DNA of 50,729 nt, taken from positions 1-50,729 of the forward strand of contig JAJPHM010000079.1 in the NCBI GenBank assembly GCA_021325295.1. The letters run 5' to 3'. The stretch's first letter is position 1; each line of letters starts with the position of its first letter. A model generated the notes under the pieces. It did not search any database and had not been told where the DNA came from. It saw nothing but the letters and a program-made list of their open reading frames with translations. This DNA is from Nitrososphaeraceae archaeon (GTDB taxonomy: Archaea > Thermoproteota > Nitrososphaeria > Nitrososphaerales > Nitrososphaeraceae). Positions 24,516 through 32,668 of the stretch are shown piece after piece. The translations under genes were made by a program, and so were the position numbers.

Positions 24516-25127
24516 CTACTTTTGGAACTGATTGAACGTAAACGTCTCCTCGCGCGGCCCACTTTTTGTAACGTAAAGGACATCAATTCCATCTCCACTT
24601 GCAGCGTCTCTCTGAATAGCAGACCTTATGGACCTTAGTGCCAGTTCTTTAGCATCTTGCTCTGACATGTCTGTTTTGTATTCTGCATCGAGTATACCAA
24701 GTGCCATTTCCGCTCCAGTGCCTACTGCTGCATAGTCATCTGGGAGAACAGAGCCTAATGGATCGAGAGTATAAATCTCTGGTTTAGTCTCGACACCGCC
24801 TACGATGACTTGTGTTAGCAACGGAAAGTATCGTCTCTCAAACATTATGACAGACATCAGTTTTGCAATAGAGTTAGGGGGGACATTTCGCCTTGTTTCA
24901 AGACGCCTAATTTTTGCCAGTGCTCCTGTCTGCCTCACAAGTACCTGCATATCAGCAACCATACCTGCACAGGCTGCACCGACATGGTCTGTCACAGGAA
25001 ATGTCTTTTTGATATTCTTGTTTACTACGAAATTTCCAAACGATATTCGCTTTTCAGCTGCCAATACAACTCCTGCATCATAGGATATTCCAACAGCAGT
25101 AGCGCCCGGCATAAATTCAAAGGCCAT
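24516..25127 (-). CDS. psmB: Proteasome subunit beta, predicted non-catalytic
   Basis: 203 residues of the beta-type proteasome fold. The 8-residue propeptide MAFEFMPG is followed by ATAVGISYDAGVVLAAEKR where active subunits read TTTVG...DKR. Thus the nucleophile Thr1 is Ala (residue 9), Asp17 is Glu (residue 25), while Lys33 (residue 41) is kept. Remaining motifs such as CAGMVADMQVLVRQ and VGTGAEMALGILD are normal. Crenarchaea and thaumarchaea often carry two beta subunits, one inactive, so this is probably the structural partner that needs a second active beta encoded elsewhere. Divergence from or linkage to psmA is not seen; psmA lies 8 kb away on the same strand. Confidence 0.93.
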   Translation of the reverse strand: MAFEFMPGATAVGISYDAGVVLAAEKRISFGNFVVNKNIKKTFPVTDHVGAACAGMVADMQVLVRQTGALAKIRRLETRRNVPPNSIAKLMSVIMFERRYFPLLTQVIVGGVETKPEIYTLDPLGSVLPDDYAAVGTGAEMALGILDAEYKTDMSEQDAKELALRSIRSAIQRDAASGDGIDVLYVTKSGPREETFTFNQFQK

Positions 25128-25322
25128 ATACTTGAGCTATATCCAGATATCAGTTAGATTTAGTCGTTTCTATTGAAGTCAAGGTGGAAATTATACCAAT
25201 CTCTACACAATGTTCCCAGACAAGTCATAGGCCAGAGATCCTCTTGTAAGCACAGGTCTATCCCGTTCTGCTTGTTTATATCATCCTGTTTTTAGGCTGC
25301 GACATTTCAGAGGAACAGGTTA

Positions 25323-27014
25323 TTACTTTTTCATTACAGAATAGTCATGAATGCGGATTGCTTCTGCAACAAGTCTGTTTTGAAGTTCAAGTGCTTCCTT
25401 ACCCTCTGGATGCTTAGCTTCCGCAATAGCCTCTGCCACAATGCTGATGATATGCCGCATAAGAAATTCGTCTCCCCTTGCTGACTCTGCTCTATAAGTT
25501 GAATTAGCTTTGTTAACAAAGACCACGTTTTCATTTGTGAAACTATATCTTGAATCGGATTCATCTTCATATGGAATCACCTTGTAACCTATCTTCTTTA
25601 AGGCAAATGTCTTTTTGACAACAGGTCTTCTTATCTTTCTGGTTCTAATTAAGGTGCCATCTGCCTGTTTTTCATCAACAATTTCAATTGCTTCATTAGA
25701 TCCTGTAGAGGTATCTCCAGATGTGTCCTGTCTTTGCTCTGATTCAAGTCCTTGAAGAGTTTCTCGAATAATCCTTTCGGAATGACTTGTTCCTGAGGCA
25801 TCTGCAATTGATGCAGAAGGTCTGGCGTCACGACCTTCGTTTATTAAATCACTTTCACTTCCTAACTTTTCGTCTACAGTAGAGGTTGGCATTGGAATAG
25901 CTTTCTCTCTCAACTCGGTTTCATCAGAGGGTTTTGGTGATGGCTGCTTGATCACTTCTTGGATGTCCACCATTTCATAGCCTTGTACCTCTTCCTGAGT
26001 CTCGAGAGTTTCAACAAGCGCCTGCCCGAGAACTTTATCTATCTCTCTGTAAATCCTTGATTCTTCACGGGTAATTAGTACATCTTCATATTCAGTAAGG
26101 CTAGGAAGGATTGTGTCAATAACGAATGTTTTCATTGCTTGATTAAATTTGAAATATTCATCGTCTTCAATGAGCGCTGATTTATCCGCGAATCGAGAAG
26201 TTAAAGAGTCACACCTCACATACCCGGTAACTCTGTTTAATTTTGTATCAAATCCAAAGTTGCTTCGAGTTACAATGTGGTTTCCAACCATTACTGCGAT
26301 CCCCCTTTCCTCATCTGAAAGTGGTCTTCTTGCAATAATGATTTCTCCAGAAATTTTTCCATTTTCCAAATTTACAGGTATTCTATGTCCCTGTATGTCC
26401 GGAGCCCTGATTATCTGGGCACCTGCAAAATCCCACTCCTTGAATGATTCTGCTTCTTTGACGTAAACTTCAAACATTGGCTGCCTTAGGATGGCAAGCT
26501 TACGGATCTCTTTAGTCAGCTTTAGACCATCGATTTCCATTTTCGCTCCAGACATTGTCAGCTCCGTGCCATCACGTCTGAGCGGACTTTCCTTCAATTC
26601 AGCCAGACTGGCATTACCAGTGAACAGCTTGTCAAGAGCAGTAGCGTCAATGACAATTGATTTGCTAAAGTTGCCTCGTCTGGTCTTTATCTTCATGCTC
26701 TCAAATGATGTAAGAAATGAAAGTCTTCCGGTTCCATATCTTCCGGTCCTTATTCTCTTGAATCGTGGAGAAATTGATTCGATTCTCTTGTGTGGTGAAC
26801 CTAAAAGCAGAAACTTCTCTACACCGGCCTGGTCCATTCCTGCGTCATCTTCAATAACTATCGAACCATTCTTTAAAACTGAAACAAGCACCTTTGTCGC
26901 ATCCTCATCGAACGCATTCTCTACAAGTTCCTTTACAATTTCGGTGGGTGAGACCCATGTTTTTGTGGCAAATTCTTTGAAAAATGATGGGTGTACCTTA
27001 AGCTCTGTTGTCAT
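25323..27014 (-). CDS. GHKL-type ATPase (HSP90/histidine-kinase-like ATP-binding domain)
   Basis: 563 residues. The N-terminal GHKL ATPase module has all boxes: IVKELVENAFDEDA (N box, Glu and Asn), EDDAGMD (G1, metal and adenine Asp), and RYGTGRLSFLTSF (G2, GxxG lid). Residues about 130-320 form a transducer-like domain. Residues about 340-450 are a Ser/Glu/Gln-rich linker, low complexity and probably disordered. Residues about 455-563 form a conserved-looking globular end beginning around LIRTRKIRRPVVKKTF. No kinase His box, MutL or topoisomerase end is visible. It may be a MORC- or HSP90-like ATPase acting on DNA or proteins; partner unknown. It sits just upstream of the proteasome beta gene on the same strand, 195 nt away. 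Confidence 0.8.
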   Translation of the reverse strand: MTTELKVHPSFFKEFATKTWVSPTEIVKELVENAFDEDATKVLVSVLKNGSIVIEDDAGMDQAGVEKFLLLGSPHKRIESISPRFKRIRTGRYGTGRLSFLTSFESMKIKTRRGNFSKSIVIDATALDKLFTGNASLAELKESPLRRDGTELTMSGAKMEIDGLKLTKEIRKLAILRQPMFEVYVKEAESFKEWDFAGAQIIRAPDIQGHRIPVNLENGKISGEIIIARRPLSDEERGIAVMVGNHIVTRSNFGFDTKLNRVTGYVRCDSLTSRFADKSALIEDDEYFKFNQAMKTFVIDTILPSLTEYEDVLITREESRIYREIDKVLGQALVETLETQEEVQGYEMVDIQEVIKQPSPKPSDETELREKAIPMPTSTVDEKLGSESDLINEGRDARPSASIADASGTSHSERIIRETLQGLESEQRQDTSGDTSTGSNEAIEIVDEKQADGTLIRTRKIRRPVVKKTFALKKIGYKVIPYEDESDSRYSFTNENVVFVNKANSTYRAESARGDEFLMRHIISIVAEAIAEAKHPEGKEALELQNRLVAEAIRIHDYSVMKK

Positions 27015-27156
27015 CTCGTCAATGACGAGATATTTATCTACCTTTATTTATTACTTGTCGAATTATTGTTGACCAATTTGTCATTTGCCCTGACTCTTAC
27101 TTCATATACTGATTGAAACAGCAAAAGTATTATTATTGTTGCATCCAGCCTGACAT

Positions 27157-27282
27157 GTGACAAAATGTACCTGTGGTAATGATACAAGGACCTTTGAAGC
27201 CTGTACGCCACTTGGATGCAGCAGTATTGTAGTCTGTCTTGGCTGTCACAAAGAGATAGAAGAATGTGTCTGCAAAAACTGA
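27157..27282 (+). CDS. 41-residue Cys-rich zinc-binding microprotein
   Basis: Reading from GTG 27157: TKCTCGNDTRTFEACTPLGC, then SSIVVCLGCHKEIEECVCKN and TGA. Eight cysteines (CxC, two single Cys, CxxC, CxC) and one His in 41 residues make chance unlikely and suggest two zinc sites. It is in the divergent gap between the GHKL ATPase and aRF1. Function unknown; similar microproteins occur elsewhere in this window. Confidence 0.6.
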   Translation: MTKCTCGNDTRTFEACTPLGCSSIVVCLGCHKEIEECVCKN

Positions 27283-27379
27283 TTATAGACTTTTAATTTT
27301 ACTTTATCTAATCTTGACTTAATTGGTTGTTATCCACGCTCAGTCTCGGTATGACGGCCAGTGCAGGCTTTGGACTATT

Positions 27380-28654
27380 TTATGATGGCCTGAAACGCAA
27401 TATTGCGCCAATTCTTCCCAAGCTTGCAAGCTGGGCACCTTCTTCAGTCTTGCCCGAAATGACTTCAAGCTTGCTTCCAGTCATCAGGGTTAGCTCCTCC
27501 AGATAATCCACAATGTCTTTCTCAGCGATATCATAATCTGACGCATTGCATTTAGGGCATGGCTTTGAGCTAAGCTCCTGCTTTGAAGCAATCAGACTAG
27601 GTCTATCGACAATTTTCTCTTGAATGTTGCCGCAAACTCTACATTTTACCAGAAGCTGCAGATAGCTAATATCATCAGTAACAACAACAGTATCGACAAG
27701 TCCGGATTGCAGATTATTTATGACATCGTAAATACCATAGATTCCAAGCCCCCTTCCTGAATGCACTTCACTCATGAATTTCTTGACTATTTTTTTTTCT
27801 TCCATTAGCCTATAATCTGCAAGCACACCTTGATCTTGTGCCTTGTTTATTATTTCCCGGACTCCTTCTTCTCCTGAGTATGAGGTGTCCAGTACAGCAA
27901 CAACGTTATTTTGAAGCCTGTAGTCAAGATATTCTTCTTTTAAAAAGTTCTCCTTAGTAGGTCCCGGTCCTCCAACTATGAGACCCTTAACGCTATACTG
28001 ATCGATAAAGACTTTCTTGGCGTGATCAGCAACCCTATGATAGTATTCATTGAGTTCATTATCTCTCAATCTCTCAAACCTTCGTGCTGATTGTCCACCT
28101 TGTCGATGTTTTCCCGCAACCCCAGAGGTAAGGGAATCGACTAGCTCTGACCTATCGCCTGTAAGTATACCAATTCCAGCCTCTTGAGTATCGATAGATA
28201 AGACCCCCATGACCTTATCATCCTTTAGCATATCCTTTAGGTGATCTGTCCAGAAATGGTCGTCGCATCTATAGAGGCTTATCTGAACAGGTTTTGGCGG
28301 TATTATTGCCTTCAGCTCAATTTTTTCTGTCCCGAAACCCCTGCCTGTCGGGATTGCGCCACAGAAGACTACTATGCCATTTTCAGGAGTTTCCTTGACT
28401 AACTTTAGATATTCGATTGTCCTACTGAGGGCATCTTGGACATGTGTCCTAGTTAGGTCTGATTTTATATTAGAAGCTGTTCCGGCCTCTTCTCTGAGCT
28501 GGGAGATCACCTCAAATATGGGTCTTCTTGGTGGAACATAGACTGTGACAAGCTCTGTCCCATGACCGGAAATACTAGAAAGATCATTCAGAGTCTTGGC
28601 TAGCCGATATCTTTGTACAGAGTTCCACTTGCCATTTGAGCTTCTTTCATCCAT
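27380..28654 (-). CDS. prf1: Peptide chain release factor aRF1
   Basis: 424 residues of the eRF1/aRF1 family. Domain 1 has TASNIKS (the NIKS stop-codon-reading loop), domain 2 the universally required GGQ at AGKHRQGGQSARRFERLR, and domain 3 the eL30-like fold with a zinc-like set of cysteines (CRVCG and CPKC). It terminates translation at all three stop codons and also works with archaeal Pelota-like partners. The ATG at 28654 lies about 37 nt after the TATA-like CTTATATTATG; the longer TTG start (28684) would sit within that promoter. Confidence 0.95.
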   Translation of the reverse strand: MDERSSNGKWNSVQRYRLAKTLNDLSSISGHGTELVTVYVPPRRPIFEVISQLREEAGTASNIKSDLTRTHVQDALSRTIEYLKLVKETPENGIVVFCGAIPTGRGFGTEKIELKAIIPPKPVQISLYRCDDHFWTDHLKDMLKDDKVMGVLSIDTQEAGIGILTGDRSELVDSLTSGVAGKHRQGGQSARRFERLRDNELNEYYHRVADHAKKVFIDQYSVKGLIVGGPGPTKENFLKEEYLDYRLQNNVVAVLDTSYSGEEGVREIINKAQDQGVLADYRLMEEKKIVKKFMSEVHSGRGLGIYGIYDVINNLQSGLVDTVVVTDDISYLQLLVKCRVCGNIQEKIVDRPSLIASKQELSSKPCPKCNASDYDIAEKDIVDYLEELTLMTGSKLEVISGKTEEGAQLASLGRIGAILRFRPS

Positions 28655-28833
28655 CGAAAATGTTACAATAAAAAATTCTCTCAAACATAATATAAGGATA
28701 TCAAGAGGCTACATTCTAACAGCAGGTTGGTTTATAATTTCATTGTAAAGTACAGCTCTATCAAATACACTCATTATTGAATCAAAGTTAAATAAGAAGC
28801 AAAGAATAACAATTTACAAATAAATTTTAGAAG

Positions 28834-29388
28834 ATGTTCCCAAAACTTGAGTACATAAAACAGGCAAGGATTCGGCTTGGGGTAACCCAAAGGAAGCTTG
28901 CTGCCTTGACAGGCATAAGTACATCGATGATAAACCAGATAGAATCTGGCAGGTGTAGACCAAGTTACGAAACTGCAAGAAAAATTTTTGAGGTTCTCGG
29001 TTCGCTTGAAAGCAAGTCATCCATGAAGGCAGGAGATATCTGCAGTCGGCAACTTCTTTCGGTCCACAGTGGAGAAAAGCTCTACAGGGCATTGGAAATC
29101 ATGCGCAAGAATTCGATTAGCCAGTTACCTGTATTTGATGGTTCGAGGGTTGTAGGCATATTGACAGAAGACGGTCTTGCAAAGGCGCTAGTAGAAAAGG
29201 ACGAAACTCAGGTAAAAAACATGTCCGTTCTACAGGTGATGGACCCCCCTCCTCCCATAGTTGACGTATCAACTCCTGCGAAGGCCCTTATTCCACTTGT
29301 AAGATTTGCTAAATGTATACTTGTAAGTGAAAGAGCCAATGTAATAGGAATTGTCACAACAACAGATACTCTAAAGATGGTAGAGTAA
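28834..29388 (+). CDS. XRE-type helix-turn-helix plus CBS-pair regulator
   Basis: 184 residues: an XRE/Cro helix-turn-helix at residues 1-55 (ARIRLGVTQRKLAALTGISTSMINQIESGRCRPSYETARKI), followed by a CBS pair (about 65-184) with SVHSGEKLYRALEIMRKNSISQLPVFDGSRVVGILTEDGLAKAL and a second copy ending GIVTTTDTLKMVE. CBS pairs bind adenine nucleotides, so this looks like an energy- or nucleotide-responsive repressor. It is divergent from aRF1 and probably controls neighbours or itself. A TATA-like AAGTTAAATAAG lies about 50 nt upstream. Confidence 0.88.
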   Translation: MFPKLEYIKQARIRLGVTQRKLAALTGISTSMINQIESGRCRPSYETARKIFEVLGSLESKSSMKAGDICSRQLLSVHSGEKLYRALEIMRKNSISQLPVFDGSRVVGILTEDGLAKALVEKDETQVKNMSVLQVMDPPPPIVDVSTPAKALIPLVRFAKCILVSERANVIGIVTTTDTLKMVE

Positions 29389-29403
29389 GAAAGACATCCT
29401 AGT

Positions 29404-29565
29404 TCAATCGGAGATCTTTTCCAAACCAACGCAACAGTCTGCGCACTTTATACAATCTGGGCATAGTGACACCAAGCTATGTTTTGATATTGGACATCCG
29501 CATAATGCGCAGGAATTTTGAGATTTAGGCTTGGAGCGAGATTTGGCCTGAGGACTGATAACCAC
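29404..29565 (-). CDS. 53-residue Cys-rich microprotein downstream of GAPDH
   Basis: From GTG 29565 on the minus strand: a basic N-terminus (QAKSRSKPKSQ) followed by a cysteine block CALCGCPISKHSLVSLCPDC and IKCADCC. It has eight cysteines in about 28 residues (CxxCxC, CxxCxxCxxCC), a zinc- or metal-cluster-type array. A GTGAT ribosome-binding-like motif lies 8 nt upstream. It is on the same strand as gap and starts 32 nt after the gap stop, so cotranscription is likely. No known function is recognised. Confidence 0.6.
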   Translation of the reverse strand: MVISPQAKSRSKPKSQNSCALCGCPISKHSLVSLCPDCIKCADCCVGLEKISD

Positions 29566-29597
29566 TGACTATATCACTTCATATATTCCAGCCAAGT

Positions 29598-30641
29598 CTA
29601 TTTGAACTCTTCCTCAAGAACTTTTTTCTTCTTGCTCATCTGGAAGAGGTTATCAGTCCTCTTCAATGCATCCTGTCGTGGTCGTTTGAAGACCATTGAC
29701 TGCATCAACATATGATTTTCGGGAATCACCATTCCTGTCTGGTCGTCAGAGTAGGATATCTTGACAATGTCATCCTGAATTCTTAGGACATCTCTATGAA
29801 TATGCACCATTCCAGTATCACCGTGCGGAAATCCAAGCTGAATTGCCTTCTTCCTGACATCAGCAGTGCCTTTCGCAGAGCCCAAGATGGCGATCCCAAA
29901 CTCGCTATCAAATGCGTCAAGTATCTCCTCTTTGCTTGGTGCAGATCCAGCGAACCTGACTGTCATCTGGTGAAGATGCATCATCCTCGAAGGAACTTTG
30001 TAAGCATCCACAAAGAGGTTTGCAGATGGAATAAAGTCCTTGACATCATCTTGATGGTGGGGATTTCTATCCCATTCGATCGAATCCTTTACTTCCTTTG
30101 AATCCTCAAGATCAGCCCATCTTCTTACAAGCAAAACATCATATCTTTTTATCTTATCGCCAAAATTTTCTATCAGAGGCTGCATTATCCTTCCCATGCC
30201 TGAGACATTGCAGCTTCCCTGAATGACATAAGTCTTGCCCGCAGCCTTGGAGTAATTGACCCGGGAATTATGGATCATATCAGCTACTGCATGATCGCCA
30301 TGTCTTTCTTCTCCCCCCTGAAAAATGGCCGCCTTTCCCATAGGCTCGTACAGGTTCCTCTTGTTTTCAAATCCTCCACCTTCTTTTGCAGCATCGACGA
30401 CAAGGTCACTCTGACGAATGGCCTCTTCTATCGTGCCTGTAACTTTGTACCCTTGCTCTTTGAACTTGGAAAGCAATGGCTCTGGAACATAGACACCGAA
30501 TCTGTTTTCAAGTGCTTCCTTGACTCTATCATCAACTGTATATTTTGCAACTCCTATAAACTGAACTTCCTTATCAGCTGAAAAGGCTGATGCCAAACGA
30601 CGGCCAATATTGCCGTATCCGTTAACAAATATCTTGACCAC
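29598..30641 (-). CDS. gap: Type II glyceraldehyde-3-phosphate dehydrogenase (archaeal)
   Basis: 347 residues. KIFVNGYGNIGRRLASAF is the Rossmann start; the catalytic cysteine is Cys144 in GSCNVSGMGR, and the neighbouring IFQGGEERHGD and RRWADLEDSKEV are typical of the archaeal type II enzyme, distinct from bacterial GapA. It interconverts glyceraldehyde-3-phosphate and 1,3-bisphosphoglycerate, mostly gluconeogenic in thaumarchaea. PGK, the next enzyme, is also in this window at 39.9-41.1 kb but not adjacent. A TATA-like stretch of T/A repeats lies about 40 nt upstream. Confidence 0.94.
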   Translation of the reverse strand: MVKIFVNGYGNIGRRLASAFSADKEVQFIGVAKYTVDDRVKEALENRFGVYVPEPLLSKFKEQGYKVTGTIEEAIRQSDLVVDAAKEGGGFENKRNLYEPMGKAAIFQGGEERHGDHAVADMIHNSRVNYSKAAGKTYVIQGSCNVSGMGRIMQPLIENFGDKIKRYDVLLVRRWADLEDSKEVKDSIEWDRNPHHQDDVKDFIPSANLFVDAYKVPSRMMHLHQMTVRFAGSAPSKEEILDAFDSEFGIAILGSAKGTADVRKKAIQLGFPHGDTGMVHIHRDVLRIQDDIVKISYSDDQTGMVIPENHMLMQSMVFKRPRQDALKRTDNLFQMSKKKKVLEEEFK

Positions 30642-30865
30642 CGTAAATCACAAACTGGGCAAGTTTGAATAGTTTCCATATTTTATATATATTTCCAAAG
30701 CAAGAACAAAACGTACAAATGAATTCATCATGGAATTGTTGTTGCTGTCTTGAGGCATTCAATTACAGTTGATCAACATGCTATATCACCAACGATTTGG
30801 TTGGATCTCAAATGTGCACTAGATTTAAATACACTTGTAGGCTAAAAATAACGTGAGGCTCTGCG

Positions 30866-30916
30866 ATGACTGGTGATTATTTTTGGCTCTGCATATCAAT
30901 CACCCCTAGTTGCTAG
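30866..30916 (+). promoter_or_regulatory. Possible trpG leader: short ORF with Tyr-Phe-Trp and stem GGTGATT/AATCACC
   Basis: A 16-codon frame (MTGDYFWLCISITPSC) ends 28 nt before trpG and holds consecutive Tyr, Phe and Trp codons. The same segment contains a perfect 7-bp inverted pair GGTGATT (30872-30878) and AATCACC (30898-30904). This resembles an aromatic leader peptide with a nearby stem, but it may be chance. Confidence 0.25.
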
Positions 30917-30943
30917 CCATTTCAATGGAGTGACAGGCTCACT

Positions 30944-31531
30944 GTGAAGATAATTGTAATAGATAACTATGATTCATTTGTATACAATATTGCTCAGATA
31001 TTAGGGGAATTAAAAGCCGAGCCTACAGTTGTCCGCAACGATCAGATCACTATTGATTCAATTAGAGATATGGATCCGGATGCAATAGTTATATCTCCAG
31101 GGCCTGGTCATCCTGCCGATAGAAGGTACTTTGGAATATGTACAGACGTAATAACAAAACTTGGTCCCACTATACCCATTCTTGGAGTTTGTCTAGGACA
31201 CCAAGGGATTTTCCATGCGTTTGGAGGAAGGGTGATAAATGCAAAAAAGGTAAGGCATGGCAAGACCAGCATTATAGAGTATTCTCCAGATAGGCTTTTT
31301 GAAAGTGTAGCAAATCCCTTCAAGGCAACCAGGTACCACTCACTTGTTGCTGATCCTTCAACTATTCCAGACTCGTTGGAGATTACTGCAAAGGCAGTTG
31401 ATGACGGAGAAATCATGGCGCTCAGACACAAAAAATATCCTATCGAAGGTGTACAGTTCCATCCTGAATCTGTTCTCACTGGCGAAGGCAGAAAGATCCT
31501 TTTGAATTTTATCTCGATGGCAAAGAGATGA
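30944..31531 (+). CDS. trpG: Anthranilate/aminodeoxychorismate synthase glutamine amidotransferase
   Basis: 195 residues of class I glutamine amidotransferase. IIVIDNYDSFVYNIAQIL opens it, the nucleophile is in LGVCLGHQGIFHAFGG, and the His-Glu pair is in GVQFHPESVLTGEG. It supplies ammonia to the TrpE or PabB partner, not present here. The start is GTG at 30944 with GGAGTGA about 12 nt upstream as ribosome-binding site. The next gene, trpD, supports the tryptophan role. Confidence 0.9.
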   Translation: MKIIVIDNYDSFVYNIAQILGELKAEPTVVRNDQITIDSIRDMDPDAIVISPGPGHPADRRYFGICTDVITKLGPTIPILGVCLGHQGIFHAFGGRVINAKKVRHGKTSIIEYSPDRLFESVANPFKATRYHSLVADPSTIPDSLEITAKAVDDGEIMALRHKKYPIEGVQFHPESVLTGEGRKILLNFISMAKR

Positions 31532-31594
31532 AATTATCTGCTAGATAAAATGAAAAGCAGAGGAAAAAAGATAAAGTGGAAGAGGTAATTTCTT

Positions 31595-32668
31595 GTGAGT
31601 CAACCCTATGCCCTCCAGCCCCTAATCCGTAAGCTTGTCAACAAAGTCGATCTTTTGGACGACGAGATCACTCGAGCTATTGATGCTATTCTCGAAGGAA
31701 GGTGCTCAGACGCTGCAATAACTGCATTTCTTGTTGCGTTGTCAATGAAAGGTGAAACAGCAGAGGAAATAAAATCCATCATTCAATCAATAAAAAAATA
31801 TGCTGTTAGAATATCACCGAAGGTAAACGGACCACTTGTAGATACTTGCGGTACTGGAGGAGACTCGATAAGGTCGTTCAATGTAAGTACTGCTGCAGCC
31901 ATAGTTGCATCAGCTGCCGGTGTGAAGGTCGCAAAGCATGGCAACAGATCCAGTTCAGGATTATGTGGGAGTGCAGATTTTCTAGAGTTTGTTGGCCTTG
32001 ACCTTAATTCCTCTCCTGAAAGAGTCGGATCATGTATAGAGGATATTGGGCTAGGTTTCCTCTTTGCCCCAGTCTTTCATCCTGCGATGAGAAATGTAGC
32101 TGCTGCAAGAAAGGCAGCAGGTATAAGAACAGTATTTAACATAGTTGGTCCACTGAGCAATCCTTGCACCAATATCACTGCTCAAGTCGTTGGTGTCTTT
32201 GAACCGGCTCTTATGGACATTATGGCTGTTGTCTTCTATTCCACTGAAATTGAGGCTATGATTGTGCATTCTCACGATGGCTTTGATGAGCTTTCAAATA
32301 CAAGTGAAAATGATGTAATTTGGATCAACAAACACAAAGGGCGGCCAATGCGAATACGAATTGATCCAAAGTCCGTAAACATGGAAATCGTTAGACCCCA
32401 AGATCTCTTAGTAGATTCAAAAGAGAATTCAATTAAAGATACACTAAAGGTTATTTATGGAAAGGCAAGCAGGGAAAAGGAAGACATGGTTGTGTTGAAC
32501 GCTTCTGCTGCTTTGGTAGTTGGCAAAGTTGCAGCGGATTTTAAAGACGGAATAGAATGCGCGAGAAATGCGATAAGGGATGGCAGGTCTCGGGAAAAAT
32601 TATTTCAGTTGGTCAAATATTGCGGCAATGTGGAAAAATTACAGGCGGCTGAAAGAGTACTTCTCTAG
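31595..32668 (+). CDS. trpD: Anthranilate phosphoribosyltransferase
   Basis: 357 residues. LVDTCGTGGDSIRSFNVSTAAAIVASAAGVKVAKHGNRSSSGLCGSADFLEFVGL is the PRPP/anthranilate site of TrpD (CGTGGD and KHGNRxxSxxxGSADxLE), followed by LGFLFAPVFHPAMRNVAAARKAAGIRTVFNIVGPLSNP. It attaches PRPP to anthranilate. Start GTG at 31595, 63 nt after trpG; other tryptophan genes are not in this window. Its stop overlaps the radA stop by 4 nt (convergent). Confidence 0.94.
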   Translation: MSQPYALQPLIRKLVNKVDLLDDEITRAIDAILEGRCSDAAITAFLVALSMKGETAEEIKSIIQSIKKYAVRISPKVNGPLVDTCGTGGDSIRSFNVSTAAAIVASAAGVKVAKHGNRSSSGLCGSADFLEFVGLDLNSSPERVGSCIEDIGLGFLFAPVFHPAMRNVAAARKAAGIRTVFNIVGPLSNPCTNITAQVVGVFEPALMDIMAVVFYSTEIEAMIVHSHDGFDELSNTSENDVIWINKHKGRPMRIRIDPKSVNMEIVRPQDLLVDSKENSIKDTLKVIYGKASREKEDMVVLNASAALVVGKVAADFKDGIECARNAIRDGRSREKLFQLVKYCGNVEKLQAAERVLL

